DNA from: an uncultured Roseovarius sp.
Lineage (GTDB): Bacteria; Pseudomonadota; Alphaproteobacteria; Rhodobacterales; Rhodobacteraceae
Reading direction: 5' to 3'
Assembly (NCBI GenBank): GCA_947497295.1
Contig: CANMFU010000002.1
Location: forward strand, 1 to 64,000
DNA: 64,000 bases
Position 1 is the stretch's first letter; every line of letters begins with the position of its first letter. The notes under the pieces were generated by a model that was not told the origin of the DNA, made no database searches, and was given only the letters and a program-made list of their open reading frames with translations. Below are positions 1 to 9,868 of this stretch, piece by piece. A program made the position numbers and the translations under genes.

Positions 1-1172
1 GGCGGACCCGCAACCAGACGCAGCGTCCCCGCAGCAACCGAAATCTGCTCCGGCGTGATGTTCCGAAGCTCCGCCAGCGGCAGGAGCCCCATACCGGGCA
101 CATCGATGTTGATGTTCGTGCCGCGTGAGCTAGCCGACACAGATACCGCCGCAGCCGCCGCAGCCGCGTCCCAGCCATAGGCCGCCGAGATCGCCGTCAA
201 ATCCACCACGTCACCTTCGCCCGGCGTGAAATCGTCGACCCGGTCGCGCCAAGGGCCAAGCGAATCCGTATCCCAGACGAAGGTATCCGCACCCGCGCCG
301 CCGCCCAGATCGTCCTGACCTGCACCGCCATCCAGCGTGTCATCACCGTCGTGGCCCCTGATCCAGTCGCGCCCCTCACCGCCGAGGATCAGATCACCGC
401 CGTCCCCGCCCTGCAAACCGTCATCGCCACCATATCCGCTCACCACTGACGGCATGAACGGCACGGCCTTCAGCCGGTCGCGACCCTCGGTGCCTTCGAC
501 CGGCGCCAGCACCGGCGTGTAGCTGACGGAATCGTACCGCGCCAAACCGGTGGCGTCTGGTGCGACTGGTCCGTGCCAATTCTGCAATCCGGCGCCGCCG
601 GTCCAGATGTTCATGAACATCTTCATCCCCTCATCGGGGATCGGCACTGGTGCGACGTCAGCTGAGACCGCGTAGATCAGCGCGTCGTCCACATACCAGG
701 AGATACCGTCCGGCAGCCAATCAATGCGATAGCTGTGAAGCGCCGCAGCCGCGTCGAACCCCAGATCGATTGCGACGGTCTCGTGCGCGCCGAGCCGTTC
801 GTCGCCGTAATAGTAGTTAAGGTGGATCTGGGTCGTGTCGTCACCCAGAAATTCGATGTCGATCTCGTTATGCTGCGTGCCGCCAAAGAAAGTATTATTG
901 TACAGAAAGAAAGAAGACACCACGCCGGAGGTGTCCGATGGCGCCATCACGACCTCATAAGAGCCATAGCCGTAAAATTGGCGCGACTGCAGTTCCGCGC
1001 CGGTATAGGTCTTGCCGTCGGTATCCGCCCCATCCAAGGTCAGCCGGACCTCGCCTTGAGTCAACTCCAGGTAGTCAGAACTCCAAGCGGTCTGGTTCCA
1101 ACTGGCGGCAACGGCGAAGTCGGAGACGGCCCAAGTACCGGGATCCAGCGAATCGAGTGAGTCCTTCAGCAC
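1..1172 (-). CDS. GH16 family glycanase with C-terminal RTX repeats (partial)
   Basis: The visible 390 residues begin with a GH16 jelly-roll catalytic domain (about residues 1-220). The signature NEIDIEFLG at residues 102-110 supplies the nucleophile E103, the assisting D105 and the acid/base E107. Glycine/aspartate nonapeptides typical of RTX calcium-binding repeats (GGDGGDLILGG, GHDGDDTLDGG) occupy about residues 245-295. There is no N-terminal signal peptide, which fits type I secretion by a C-terminal signal. The C-terminus lies beyond the window start. The start is GTG at 1172 because a full AGGAGG sits six bases upstream (1179-1184). Known relatives cleave beta-glucans or bacterial exopolysaccharide (ExoK/ExsH type). 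Its place beside polysaccharide genes suggests trimming of the cell's own polymer, but the substrate is inferred. Confidence 0.88.
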   Translation of the reverse strand, partial: MLKDSLDSLDPGTWAVSDFAVAASWNQTAWSSDYLELTQGEVRLTLDGADTDGKTYTGAELQSRQFYGYGSYEVVMAPSDTSGVVSSFFLYNNTFFGGTQHNEIDIEFLGDDTTQIHLNYYYGDERLGAHETVAIDLGFDAAAALHSYRIDWLPDGISWYVDDALIYAVSADVAPVPIPDEGMKMFMNIWTGGAGLQNWHGPVAPDATGLARYDSVSYTPVLAPVEGTEGRDRLKAVPFMPSVVSGYGGDDGLQGGDGGDLILGGEGRDWIRGHDGDDTLDGGAGQDDLGGGAGADTFVWDTDSLGPWRDRVDDFTPGEGDVVDLTAISAAYGWDAAAAAAAVSVSASSRGTNINIDVPGMGLLPLAELRNITPEQISVAAGTLRLVAGP

Positions 1173-1343
1173 AGCAAACCTCCTAAAAGCAATTGAAAGT
1201 AATATTACATCTCAAATTAGCTGAAAAATGCAGCTTTCACATTTTAAGCCCATGACGCAAAACGGCAAGCATTGTGGGCCTGGCGGCTAAAAAATAACCA
1301 GTTACACGTTCAGGTTGTCGCCGGGTTTGTCACGCTCAGCGAC

Positions 1344-2867
1344 TCAGCCCGCGCGCAGCAACGCAACGTCCCGGCGCAGCGCGGCTATTTGCGGCAGCGC
1401 ACCAAGCGCCCAGGAGATGATCGCTATCCCGACCGCAGCAGCCATCAGACGACCTGCGTCCTGCGCCACGGCTGGCGCGACGAACAGCGACGAGACGAAC
1501 CACGCCAGAATGCCGACCGCCGCAGGCCAGGCAACTGCCGCAAACGCCTTGCGCTGCGCGAAGGGCGCAGCGCGCCCGGTATACCACCAGAGCCGTGGCG
1601 TATAGGCCAATGCAAATAGCGACAGCGCCACCGCCACTGCATTGAGGCCGAAGGGCACCGCGACCGCGACGCAGGCGATCTGCAGGATCGCGCGTTCGGT
1701 CGCCATGCGCAGCCGCATGGTGGTCTGGCCTGCGGCATAAAATGCCATGCCTGCCATCGCGGTCGACGCCTCAAGCGCAAAGGCCGGGGCCGCCAGCGCA
1801 AACACCAGCGCCACATCGCCCCACCGATCAGTGAGCAGAAGCGGGATCAGGTCCGGCGCAAAACCCGCAAGGCAAAACATGCCCGGCAGGATGACCAGCG
1901 CCAGCAAGCGCAGCGCCGCGATGTATAGCGCACCGATGCCCGCTGGGTCCGAGGCTCGCCGTGCCATCCGCACGTAGACAACTTGCGAAGCTGGGCCAGA
2001 CAGGCCAAGTTCCGGCAGTCGAAGCAGCCGCAGCGCCATCGAAAACAGGCCCAGAGGACCGGCCCCCAGCACGTAGCCCAGCATCATCACCGGCGCCTGC
2101 CGCTGCAGCGTAAAGACAAGCGAGGTGCCGACGGTATCACGGGCAAAGCGCAGATGCCCGGTCAACCATGCAGGCTCCAGCCGCAGCTGCGGGCGGTAGG
2201 GACTGGCGATGGCGGCTCCCAGTGCCAGCGTCGCAAACAGCACGATCTGCTGAACGATCAGGCACCATGCTCCGGCCCCGGCGATCGCAAGCCAAATGGT
2301 GACCGTGAGGCTCAGGACCACGGCAATGGCCCGCAACCCGCCTAGCCACACGAAACGTTCGTCGCGTTCCAGCGCGGCGTTTGAGACAGCCGACAGCGAT
2401 TGCATCAAGGGTATAACCGAAAGTGCCTGAACAAGCGCCGCCAGTCCTGGCATGTTGAACAACGCCTCCCATAACGGCGCGGTGAGGAACAAAGTCAGCC
2501 CAAGCAAGGTGCCAAGGCCCGCGAGCAGCCAGAACACGCTGTCCCATTCCTCGGGGACAAGCTCGGACCGTCGGATAAGCGAGCGGCCAAGACCGCAATC
2601 GCTGAGCAGCTGGGCAAAGACGACGATGCCCATCGCCAGCGCGACGGCACCGAAATCTGCGACAGTGAGGTAGCGCGCGATGATCGGCAGAACCAGCACC
2701 TGCGCGAAGATGGACAGCACCCGCCCGCCCGCCATCGCGCTGATGTTGAGAAAGAAGGAGGCGCCTGGAACGCGCGATCGCGGCGTGGATTGTTTCACCG
2801 TTGCGGCTCCGGTGGCAGTGTGCAGGGCGATGGTGCATCCGGCGCGCGGTTGCGCCGACTGCGCCAC
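1344..2867 (-). CDS. Wzx-like polysaccharide flippase (PST/MOP superfamily)
   Basis: This 507-residue integral membrane protein has about twelve to fourteen hydrophobic segments beginning near residue 37 (SFFLNISAMAGGRVLSIFAQ). That is the usual layout of O-antigen/exopolysaccharide repeat-unit flippases of the MOP exporter superfamily. Such proteins move undecaprenyl-linked sugar units across the inner membrane. The first 35 residues are hydrophilic and poorly conserved in character, so the true start could lie a little downstream. It is transcribed in the same direction as the RTX glycanase and divergently from the GT4 gene. No Wzy polymerase was recognised beside it. Confidence 0.85.
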   Translation of the reverse strand: MAQSAQPRAGCTIALHTATGAATVKQSTPRSRVPGASFFLNISAMAGGRVLSIFAQVLVLPIIARYLTVADFGAVALAMGIVVFAQLLSDCGLGRSLIRRSELVPEEWDSVFWLLAGLGTLLGLTLFLTAPLWEALFNMPGLAALVQALSVIPLMQSLSAVSNAALERDERFVWLGGLRAIAVVLSLTVTIWLAIAGAGAWCLIVQQIVLFATLALGAAIASPYRPQLRLEPAWLTGHLRFARDTVGTSLVFTLQRQAPVMMLGYVLGAGPLGLFSMALRLLRLPELGLSGPASQVVYVRMARRASDPAGIGALYIAALRLLALVILPGMFCLAGFAPDLIPLLLTDRWGDVALVFALAAPAFALEASTAMAGMAFYAAGQTTMRLRMATERAILQIACVAVAVPFGLNAVAVALSLFALAYTPRLWWYTGRAAPFAQRKAFAAVAWPAAVGILAWFVSSLFVAPAVAQDAGRLMAAAVGIAIISWALGALPQIAALRRDVALLRAG

Positions 2868-3339
2868 CGCGCGACAGATGCGGGAATCGGTGCCGTTCTC
2901 GCGATGATGTGCAGCATTGCTCTCTCCGTTCGGCGCTGTCGCGCACCATCAACGACATGCCCGGTCCGCGCAATGCCTGCTCGCAGATCTATCGCATGAC
3001 CGTTGCCGCGCAAAGCGCGCAGAGTGGCCCTGCGCACCGGCAATATTCGCGCATCCCTGCGCAATTTCTACGTCATCTTGCCAGACGCAGGCGCAACACC
3101 AGACATGCGCGGCCATCTTTTTCTTGCCGTAACGCCCGCAAGGCGCGACACTCGCACTGGGGCCAAGACGCCTACCCCGCATTTTAAACATAATTTTTTC
3201 GGTGAGGTATTTACGGCTTGATATCCATTCGCCCAAATCCGGACCGGTTTTTCAGGCTCCTGCCCGCATCGGCCAGCAACGCCCGGCGATGGTGCGCGTC
3301 CATCCCCGTAGAGCGCTGCACCCTGTCGAAGGCTCTGCC
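2868..3339. other. Divergent intergenic region between flippase and GT4 genes
   Basis: This 472-base stretch separates two divergently transcribed polysaccharide genes and probably holds both promoters. Overlapping short open frames here look like chance frames in GC-rich DNA. An AT-rich patch at about 3185-3215 is the most likely promoter area for the GT4 gene. No convincing operator was seen. Confidence 0.4.
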
Positions 3340-4548
3340 ATGCATATCCTGATTCTCGCCCCACAGCCGTTCTTTGTCGAACGTGGCACGCCCATTGCGG
3401 TGCGCAATCTGGCGACAGCCCTCGCCGCTCAGGGCCACGATGTCGACTTGATGGTGTTTCCCGGCGGCACCCAGGTGGACATCGCGGGCGTCAATATCCA
3501 TCGGCTGCCGGACTGGCGAATCCTGACGGGCATCGGCCCCGGTTTTTCCGGCCGCAAGATCCTTGCCGATCTGGTCATGCTACCCAAGGCAGCCGCCATG
3601 ATCCGAAGGGGCCGCCATGACCTGATCATCGCGGTCGAAGAGGCGGCGTATATCGCATTGTTGCTCAGGCGCGTCTTTGGCGTGCCCTATATCTGCGATA
3701 TCGACAGTTCGATCCCTGAACAGCTGAACGACAAATTCTCGCTGCCGGGCTGGCTGCTGCGGATATTCGAGCGGGCCGAGGGACGGGCCGCACGCGGGGC
3801 GGTGGGCGCCATCACCTGCTGCCGCGCTCTTGAGGAAACGACGCGCGCGCACGCACCTAAGCTGCCTGTGCAGACCCTTGAGGATATTCCGCTGACGGAT
3901 GATGCACCACCCGGTCTACCGCCCGAGGATTGCCGTTTCGACGCGCCGGTGATCATGTATATGGGCAATCTGGAACCCTATCAAGGCGTGGACCTGTTGC
4001 TAGACGGGTTCGCCGCGGCAGTGGAGGACGGGACCGAAGGACAGCTGGTCATCATCGGCGGCACCCCGTCCCACGTCGCCGCCCTGAAAGCGCGCGCGCA
4101 CGCATTTGGGCTCGACGAGCGTGTGTCGATCCTCGGACCGCGCCCGGTGTCGCAGATCGGGCGTTATCTGGCACAGGCCAGCATCGTGGCGTCGCCGCGC
4201 ATTCAGGGGCGCAACACGCCGATGAAGGTTTACAGCTACCTCGATTCCGGTCGGCCCCTGCTGGCCACGCGGCTGCCGACCCACACGCAGGCTCTGGACG
4301 ATGAGATCGCCATGCTGGTGGACCCGGACGTGGCCAGCATGGCGCGCGGCATCGCGGCCCTGATCGACGATCCCGCATTATGCGCAAGGCTGGCCGATGC
4401 GGCCCGGATACGGGTGCAGGCCGAATACAGCCGTCCCGCGTTCGAGCGCAAATTGGCGCGTTTCATGAAAGATGAGATCATGCCGCGGATCGGCGTCACC
4501 CCGCCTCATGACCTTGCAGACCCCGAAGTTACGCCCTCCTCATCCTGA
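3340..4548 (+). CDS. GT4-family (GT-B fold) glycosyltransferase
   Basis: The 402-residue protein opens with MHILILAPQPFFVERGTP, the N-terminal Rossmann strand and glycine loop typical of GT4 enzymes. It continues with YMGNLEPYQGVDLLLDGF, the start of the second GT-B domain. The region SPRIQGRNTPMKVYSYLDSG near residue 290 corresponds to the donor-binding motif. The frame is open from 3202, but the ATG at 3340 is chosen because homology-like sequence begins exactly there and GAAGG lies just upstream. It probably adds a sugar to a lipid-linked polysaccharide intermediate in the cytoplasm. The donor and acceptor cannot be read from sequence. Confidence 0.88.
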   Translation: MHILILAPQPFFVERGTPIAVRNLATALAAQGHDVDLMVFPGGTQVDIAGVNIHRLPDWRILTGIGPGFSGRKILADLVMLPKAAAMIRRGRHDLIIAVEEAAYIALLLRRVFGVPYICDIDSSIPEQLNDKFSLPGWLLRIFERAEGRAARGAVGAITCCRALEETTRAHAPKLPVQTLEDIPLTDDAPPGLPPEDCRFDAPVIMYMGNLEPYQGVDLLLDGFAAAVEDGTEGQLVIIGGTPSHVAALKARAHAFGLDERVSILGPRPVSQIGRYLAQASIVASPRIQGRNTPMKVYSYLDSGRPLLATRLPTHTQALDDEIAMLVDPDVASMARGIAALIDDPALCARLADAARIRVQAEYSRPAFERKLARFMKDEIMPRIGVTPPHDLADPEVTPSSS

Positions 4549-4580
4549 CCCGCATCACAAATCATTGGAGAAACAGTCTA

Positions 4581-5354
4581 TTGGGAATAATGAACAAAGC
4601 CGGAATACGAACCGTCGAACGGCTGGCGTCCCGGCTGTCGCAACATCGCCGCGAGCGCCTTGCCAAGCTTTTTGTCGCGATGTCACGTCCTGTGGGCGAA
4701 CAACAGCCATACGCCTGCCCGCTCTGTGGGTATTCGGGGCTTTTCGATCCCATATTCGGATCAAACGCTCTGCGCTTTGACAGCGAATGCCCGGCATGCA
4801 AATCGCGCGAGCGGCACCGCTTTATCAAGCTTTGGATGGATTCCGACGCGCCCGCCGACGGCTTTGGCAGTTTCCTGCACTTTGCCCCCGAGCCCAGCCT
4901 GGAGCACGAGATACGCTCGCGCAGTACGGAGTATCGCACGGCGGATATCACGCCCGGTCGGGCGGATCTGGTAATTGACATGGAAAAGATCGACCTTCCC
5001 GACGCGTCGGTCGACACGATCATGGCCAACCACGTCCTTGAACATGTGGACGACAGCAAAGCACTGCCCGAACTGCTGCGCATCCTGCGTCCCGGGGGGC
5101 TGGCGCTGTTGACGACGCCGGTGACCTACGCATGGCAGCACAGCTATGAAGACCCCTCGATCACCACGCCAAAAGAGCGGCATCGCCATTTCGGACAGGC
5201 CGATCACGTGCTTTTCTTCGGCAGCGATATCGACGACCGCATCCGCGGGGCAGGTTTCGAACTGGACAAGGTCGTGGCCGGCGGGGCACAGGCGGCCCGC
5301 TACGCCCTGATTCGCGGCGACACCATATATCTGGCCAGGCGGCCGAAGCACTAG
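4581..5354 (+). CDS. SAM-dependent methyltransferase with N-terminal zinc-binding motif
   Basis: The product is about 257 residues. Two cysteine pairs, CPLCGYSG (near residue 46) and CPACKSRERHR (near residue 70), look like a small zinc knuckle. A class I methyltransferase domain follows, with FLHFAPEP in place of the usual glycine-rich loop, and MANHVLEHVDD and LRILRPGGLALL as later motifs. It follows the GT4 gene by 32 bases in the same direction and is probably co-transcribed. A TTG start at 4581 or the ATG at 4590 are both possible; neither ribosome site is strong. It probably methylates a sugar or a lipid-linked sugar, which is an inference from context. Confidence 0.82.
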   Translation: MGIMNKAGIRTVERLASRLSQHRRERLAKLFVAMSRPVGEQQPYACPLCGYSGLFDPIFGSNALRFDSECPACKSRERHRFIKLWMDSDAPADGFGSFLHFAPEPSLEHEIRSRSTEYRTADITPGRADLVIDMEKIDLPDASVDTIMANHVLEHVDDSKALPELLRILRPGGLALLTTPVTYAWQHSYEDPSITTPKERHRHFGQADHVLFFGSDIDDRIRGAGFELDKVVAGGAQAARYALIRGDTIYLARRPKH

Positions 5355-5380
5355 GATCAAGCGTCAGGCCGAACGCGATG

Positions 5381-6106
5381 TCAGACCCTGGCGCCCTTTG
5401 GCAATTCATGCCATCCGGCAGGCGCGTCCAGGCGATCGGGGATCGAACCATTCTCGGACACGCCGTCCTTATAGCCGAACGTCTGGATGTCGAGCTTGTA
5501 GGCCTCGCGCACCAGATCGAATGTCGTGTCGGTATAATAGCTGCGCCAATCGCGCTTGCGTTTGGACGCGTTGACATGCGGTAGCGTCTCGTTCAGTCCC
5601 AGCGCCGCACAGATCCGGGCAAAATCATCGCTCAGCGTTTCGAACCGGCCGACATGCTGCACCAGACGCGTCCCGGTTCTGTCGTAGACAAAGGAGCATT
5701 GCAGTCGCGTGTCATTTTCGCATTTGTGGCGGATATATGTGTCGAAATCACCGAACCCCGTCACCTGCTCGTGGTAGGGATGCGCCTTTGACTGGCAGGC
5801 ATAGGAATACTCCGAGACCTGCCAATCCCAAGGATTGCGCACAAAGGCAAATTTGATCGCCGCATCGAATAGATCGCCCGGCATCACCTCGCGGATCTGT
5901 TCGGCGGTCATGTGCTGGCGATTCACCAGCGCCTCGCGCCAATCCATCACCGGCTGAGCCACCATGGGCAAAACCTGCACGGATTTGCGGACATAGCGGT
6001 TGCGCAGATAGACCGGGCAGTACTTTCGCAGCGCCGCCATGACCGATTCACCGCCGGTCTTGTAGATGTGGACGAAGATGAATTGATGTGATGGTGAATA
6101 CAGCAT
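5381..6106 (-). CDS. Sulfotransferase family protein
   Basis: The 241-residue protein begins MLYSPSHQFIFVHIYKTGGE. This is the 5'-phosphosulfate loop of PAPS-dependent sulfotransferases, and the downstream FVRNPWDWQVSEYSY carries the 3'-phosphate-binding arginine and serine. The frame is open upstream to 6217, but sequence resembling the family begins at the ATG at 6106, which has AGGA about nine bases upstream. Enzymes of this kind move sulfate from PAPS to a carbohydrate hydroxyl. Lying among polysaccharide genes, it suggests a sulfated surface polymer, which is an inference. It converges on the methyltransferase gene with only 26 bases between them. Confidence 0.85.
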   Translation of the reverse strand: MLYSPSHQFIFVHIYKTGGESVMAALRKYCPVYLRNRYVRKSVQVLPMVAQPVMDWREALVNRQHMTAEQIREVMPGDLFDAAIKFAFVRNPWDWQVSEYSYACQSKAHPYHEQVTGFGDFDTYIRHKCENDTRLQCSFVYDRTGTRLVQHVGRFETLSDDFARICAALGLNETLPHVNASKRKRDWRSYYTDTTFDLVREAYKLDIQTFGYKDGVSENGSIPDRLDAPAGWHELPKGARV

Positions 6107-6304
6107 GGCGGAAAATCCTGATCTGAATATCGAAATGAACACGCCGCCGCCAAGACCGGCAGCGGGGCGCGAAAGTTTAAATGACGACGCAGGCAAGAAC
6201 TCTCCGGCCTGCTTCAAGTTTTCCCTGCATACCCAGTTTAACGCTCCATGGAAAAACTTCCACTCTCTTGTGAAGAGCCGGAGAGCGCCGCCGGGGTGGC
6301 AGGA

Positions 6305-7882
6305 TCAAAAATCGGGCACGCCGCCGCATTGCGGAATGCGCGGCTCTGCCTCGTCCCACCGAACCGCCACAAATGCCCCCGCGCGCCTTACATGCAGTGC
6401 AATGCCCTGCGCCGCTGCCGCCCGGCGGAACGCGTCGCCGATGCGGTCACCGTCCCAGATTTCGGCCTGGCTGACCACTACGCCGACGCGAACGCATGCC
6501 AAAAGCCGGGCCATCCCAGCCTCGCCGCGCACGGCAAAGCGACCGGTGCGCGGATCGCGCCCAAACAACGCGGCGGAATCAAACTCCGCCTCCCAACCCG
6601 CATGCTGGCGCAGATCGACGTCGTAGTCGCCGAGTTCAGCCACCATGTGCAGCTCGTTCGTGGTGGCCAGGAACGGCACGTCCCGCCAGGGTTTCAGCAA
6701 ATCGGCCAGGCCCGAAAAATCCGGCCGGTATCTGGTTTCGTACCCGCCCCCCGCAGCCAGTTTTGCCGATGAAATGACGAATCCGTTTGCGGCCAGCATG
6801 AATCCGGCGCAGCCAACGAGAACTGCCGCAGAGACATGCGGGCGCGCGAGCTGCACCAGCAGGACACCTGCCATCCCCCAGACGGCAAAAAAGAAGGGCA
6901 TCGCAACCGAGATGTAGCGATCTGCCTTCATCGCGCCAACGGACTGAACCACAATGACGGTGCCAAAGATCGCAACGCAAAACCACGTGACCTTTGCATT
7001 TACGCGAAGCGCAAGCAGCGCCGCAACCGGGAAAAGCGGCCAGAACGTCTCATATGCGCCGCGCAGACCGTTGTGATAAAAGGCGAAGTAGTCGCGCTTG
7101 CCCATCGCGTTGCCGGGCGAAAAACGCAAGAGCGCCCAAGCCTTTTCAAGCACGCCAGTCGGCCACAGAACTGCGACTGCGGCAAGGATCAGCAACGCGC
7201 CAGCCAGCGCCCATATCCAGCGTCGGTCGGGACGCACCGCCATGATCGCCCACCCCACCAGCCAGATCGCCAGCCCGCCGCAACCGACGATCGTCGTGAT
7301 TTGCAAAAGCGTCGCAGCGCCCAGCAACATCAGCCCAGAGATGGCCCAGCCCCATCGCGCCAGTCCCTGCCCGGTTGCGGCCGTATAGACTGCGACCGCC
7401 CCGGCAAAGAACAGCAGCACGTGCAGCGAATAGAATCGCAGCATCTGCGATTCCAGGATGCCCTGGGGCCACAGCACGGCGAAACACGATGCGATCCCCG
7501 CCGCCAGCACCCCCGCCGGGCCGCGCAGCCACCAGAACAGCGCCAGTGGCAGCGCCAATCCCGGCAGCAACGATACGATCCGCGCCGCCGCAAGGCTGTC
7601 CTGTCCGGTCAACTCGAGGAAACGTGCCACAGCCAGGGTATAGGGCGCCGCCCGTGTATAGCTGCCATCAAGGATCCGAAGCTCGCCTGTCTCTCCCCAC
7701 CCCAGTGCTGGGATATAGTGATAAAGCTCGTCAAACTCCGGTGGCGCCGTCATCAGCCCGATCCGGGTCAAAAGCGCCGCCGCCAAGATGATGATCGAAA
7801 TTATTACCCCCGCACGGACAGAAAGGCCCGGCCCGGCAAACCGGCCCTCATCCCGGCGTCCAGTTTGATCATGCTCCGACAT
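6305..7882 (-). CDS. GT39/ArnT-like membrane glycosyltransferase
   Basis: This 525-residue protein has about ten to twelve membrane helices followed by a soluble C-terminal part of roughly 130 residues. After the first helix comes PPEFDELYHY, the acidic periplasmic loop found in polyprenol-phosphate-sugar-dependent transferases (GT39/GT83, PMT and ArnT types). Such enzymes use undecaprenyl-phosphate sugars on the outer face of the inner membrane. The ATG at 7882 with GAGG six bases upstream is preferred over the longer frame to 7957. It follows the UPF0104-type gene by 78 bases in the same direction. The sugar and acceptor are unknown. Confidence 0.8.
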   Translation of the reverse strand: MSEHDQTGRRDEGRFAGPGLSVRAGVIISIIILAAALLTRIGLMTAPPEFDELYHYIPALGWGETGELRILDGSYTRAAPYTLAVARFLELTGQDSLAAARIVSLLPGLALPLALFWWLRGPAGVLAAGIASCFAVLWPQGILESQMLRFYSLHVLLFFAGAVAVYTAATGQGLARWGWAISGLMLLGAATLLQITTIVGCGGLAIWLVGWAIMAVRPDRRWIWALAGALLILAAVAVLWPTGVLEKAWALLRFSPGNAMGKRDYFAFYHNGLRGAYETFWPLFPVAALLALRVNAKVTWFCVAIFGTVIVVQSVGAMKADRYISVAMPFFFAVWGMAGVLLVQLARPHVSAAVLVGCAGFMLAANGFVISSAKLAAGGGYETRYRPDFSGLADLLKPWRDVPFLATTNELHMVAELGDYDVDLRQHAGWEAEFDSAALFGRDPRTGRFAVRGEAGMARLLACVRVGVVVSQAEIWDGDRIGDAFRRAAAAQGIALHVRRAGAFVAVRWDEAEPRIPQCGGVPDF

Positions 7883-7960
7883 TGCCAACCTCGAAATAAC
7901 GCAATTCAATCCCGTCAGGCGCAAGGCACGGGTCGGCACCGGTACGATTCCCCGCACCGG

Positions 7961-8956
7961 TCAAGATCCGGCAACCGCAGGTTTTGACCGCTTGCGGCGC
8001 AGACCGAACACCACACCGCCGACCACGGCCTGCACCATCACCATGGCAAAGGCGATCCACGCCAGCGAGATGGCAAGCTCTCCTGCCACTCCGAACTGTC
8101 CAAACAGATACAGAAACGCCTGTTCACGGATTCCGATGCCGTTCACCGATGCCGGAATCATCATAACGAACAGCGATACGGGGATGATCGCAAAATAGAT
8201 CATCAGCGGCAGGTCGATCCCCAGCGCCAGCCCGATCAGCCAGTAGTGCAGCACCACATTGGCCTGAAAGAAGAACGAGACGCCGACGCAGCCATAGACG
8301 ACCCGCATCCGCGTGGCGAACGCCATTGAGGTTTCGTTGATCCGCTCCATGATACCGCTCAGCCAGCCCAGACCGCGAAGCCGGCCCAGGCTTGATGCTG
8401 CCGCACGCATATGACGGCTGAGGAAAATCGCCGTCAGCGCCACAAGCACACCCGCCACAGCAAACAGCATCCAGCCAATCCCGGTACGCGACACCACGTC
8501 CCAGCCGATCGTCGGCAGCGCAATTACGGCCAGCAGCAGCAGGCCAAACATGCCGGTCAGCCGCTCGACAAACAGGATCAGGAACGACCTTGTGTAGGAC
8601 GGCACCCGGTCCGAGATATCCATCGCGCGCATCAGATCGCCGCTCATCACGCCGGGCAGGAAGGAGTTGAAGAAGATTCCGATCGTATAGGCGCGGACCA
8701 ATTCGATCAGCGGCACCGCGAATTTCTGTGCGCGCAGCAAAAGCTGCCAGCGCCATGAACATACCAGATAGCCGATAACGTTCAGCGCGAACGCGAGCGC
8801 CAGCAAGGCAGGATCGGCCTGTGACACAGCCGCCCGGATATCGCCGATATTGTCGATCTGGATAAACAACAGGTAGCCGATCAATCCGAGGCTGACCGCG
8901 ATCTTGATCATCAGCGGCAGGTAGGTCCGAAGTGGTCCCTTCACGGTCGCGGTCAT
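7961..8956 (-). CDS. UPF0104/LPG-synthase-TM family membrane protein
   Basis: The 331-residue protein has about eight membrane helices and the hallmark NSFLPGVMSGDLMRA near residue 97, followed by RSFLILFVERLTGM. These features mark the lysylphosphatidylglycerol synthase transmembrane family (PF03706, also called AglD or UPF0104). Members without a synthase domain are often found beside polyprenol glycosyltransferases and may act in lipid-sugar flipping. The start codon overlaps the stop of the upstream acyltransferase gene by four bases (8953-8956), implying translational coupling. Confidence 0.82.
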   Translation of the reverse strand: MTATVKGPLRTYLPLMIKIAVSLGLIGYLLFIQIDNIGDIRAAVSQADPALLALAFALNVIGYLVCSWRWQLLLRAQKFAVPLIELVRAYTIGIFFNSFLPGVMSGDLMRAMDISDRVPSYTRSFLILFVERLTGMFGLLLLAVIALPTIGWDVVSRTGIGWMLFAVAGVLVALTAIFLSRHMRAAASSLGRLRGLGWLSGIMERINETSMAFATRMRVVYGCVGVSFFFQANVVLHYWLIGLALGIDLPLMIYFAIIPVSLFVMMIPASVNGIGIREQAFLYLFGQFGVAGELAISLAWIAFAMVMVQAVVGGVVFGLRRKRSKPAVAGS

Positions 8957-9753
8957 CGCGTCGACTCCCCGTCTTTCGTCTTGGCCTTATGTCCGTCGGC
9001 GTCGACGTCCTCTCCGCGCTGCCGCAGGAACCGCGCCGGAACCCCGGCCATGATGCTGAAGGGGGCGACGTCGCGGATCACGACCGCCCCCGCCGAAATG
9101 ACGCTGCCGCGTCCGATCCGCACACCGTCCAGCACCTTGACCCCGGCCCCAAGCCAGACATCGTCCTCGATCACGATACCGCGGCTGTCGAAACCCTGCG
9201 CGTTGATCGGGCGGGCCGGATCGTCGAACCGGTGATTGCCCGCGACGATATGACAGTGGCCGGCGATCAGGACGTTGTCGCCGATGTCGATCCCGCCCTG
9301 CCCGTTGAGAATCGCAAAGGCGCCGACAAAGCAATCGTCGCCGAGAGTGATACTGCCTTCATATCCGGTTTCGAAATGCACGCCGTGCATGATCTGATTG
9401 CGGGCTCCCAGACCCAGCCGGGCGTCCCGGCTTTTGATGTCAAAGAAGACACGGTCGTCGATCATGGTACCGTCGCCCACCGACAACCTGTCCGGACAGC
9501 GCAACACTACCCCGCGCGAAAACGCCACGCCCCGGCCACAATGGCCCAACAGCAGCGGATAGAGCGCGCGGCGCAGTACCAGCCCCAGTGCGCCGGGCAT
9601 TTGCCCGGCGAACATAATGACCGCCTCGTGTAGGATCAGGCGACGGATCCGGTCGCTGCCCACGACACGCGACAGGTATTTCTGCAACGGCCCCGCGCGC
9701 TGGCGGGTCAGGCTTTCACCGGATACGCCGGTTTTCGCATCAGAGTGCTTCAT
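8953..9753 (-). CDS. Hexapeptide-repeat (LbH) acyltransferase, first copy
   Basis: The 266-residue protein carries imperfect hexapeptide repeats from about residue 80 to 235 (for example ISAGAVVIRDVAPFSIMAGV). These form a left-handed beta-helix as in NodL/WbbJ/maltose O-acetyltransferases. The motif AGHCHIVAGNHRFDDP supplies the likely catalytic histidine region. About 75 leading residues are extra compared with minimal NodL-type enzymes and are shared with the neighbour at 9869-10654. The likely role is O-acetylation of a sugar residue in the polysaccharide. The two proteins look like ancient duplicates. Confidence 0.85.
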   Translation of the reverse strand: MKHSDAKTGVSGESLTRQRAGPLQKYLSRVVGSDRIRRLILHEAVIMFAGQMPGALGLVLRRALYPLLLGHCGRGVAFSRGVVLRCPDRLSVGDGTMIDDRVFFDIKSRDARLGLGARNQIMHGVHFETGYEGSITLGDDCFVGAFAILNGQGGIDIGDNVLIAGHCHIVAGNHRFDDPARPINAQGFDSRGIVIEDDVWLGAGVKVLDGVRIGRGSVISAGAVVIRDVAPFSIMAGVPARFLRQRGEDVDADGHKAKTKDGESTR

Positions 9754-9868
9754 CGGGATGATCCGCCAAAAGAAAATCTGTATTCAGAGTAGCACCGTAC
9801 GTGATGTCCCGCGATCCGGCACTCGCGCGCGTGCCCCGCGTGGTTGGGGCCAGCGGCAGGCCACGCGG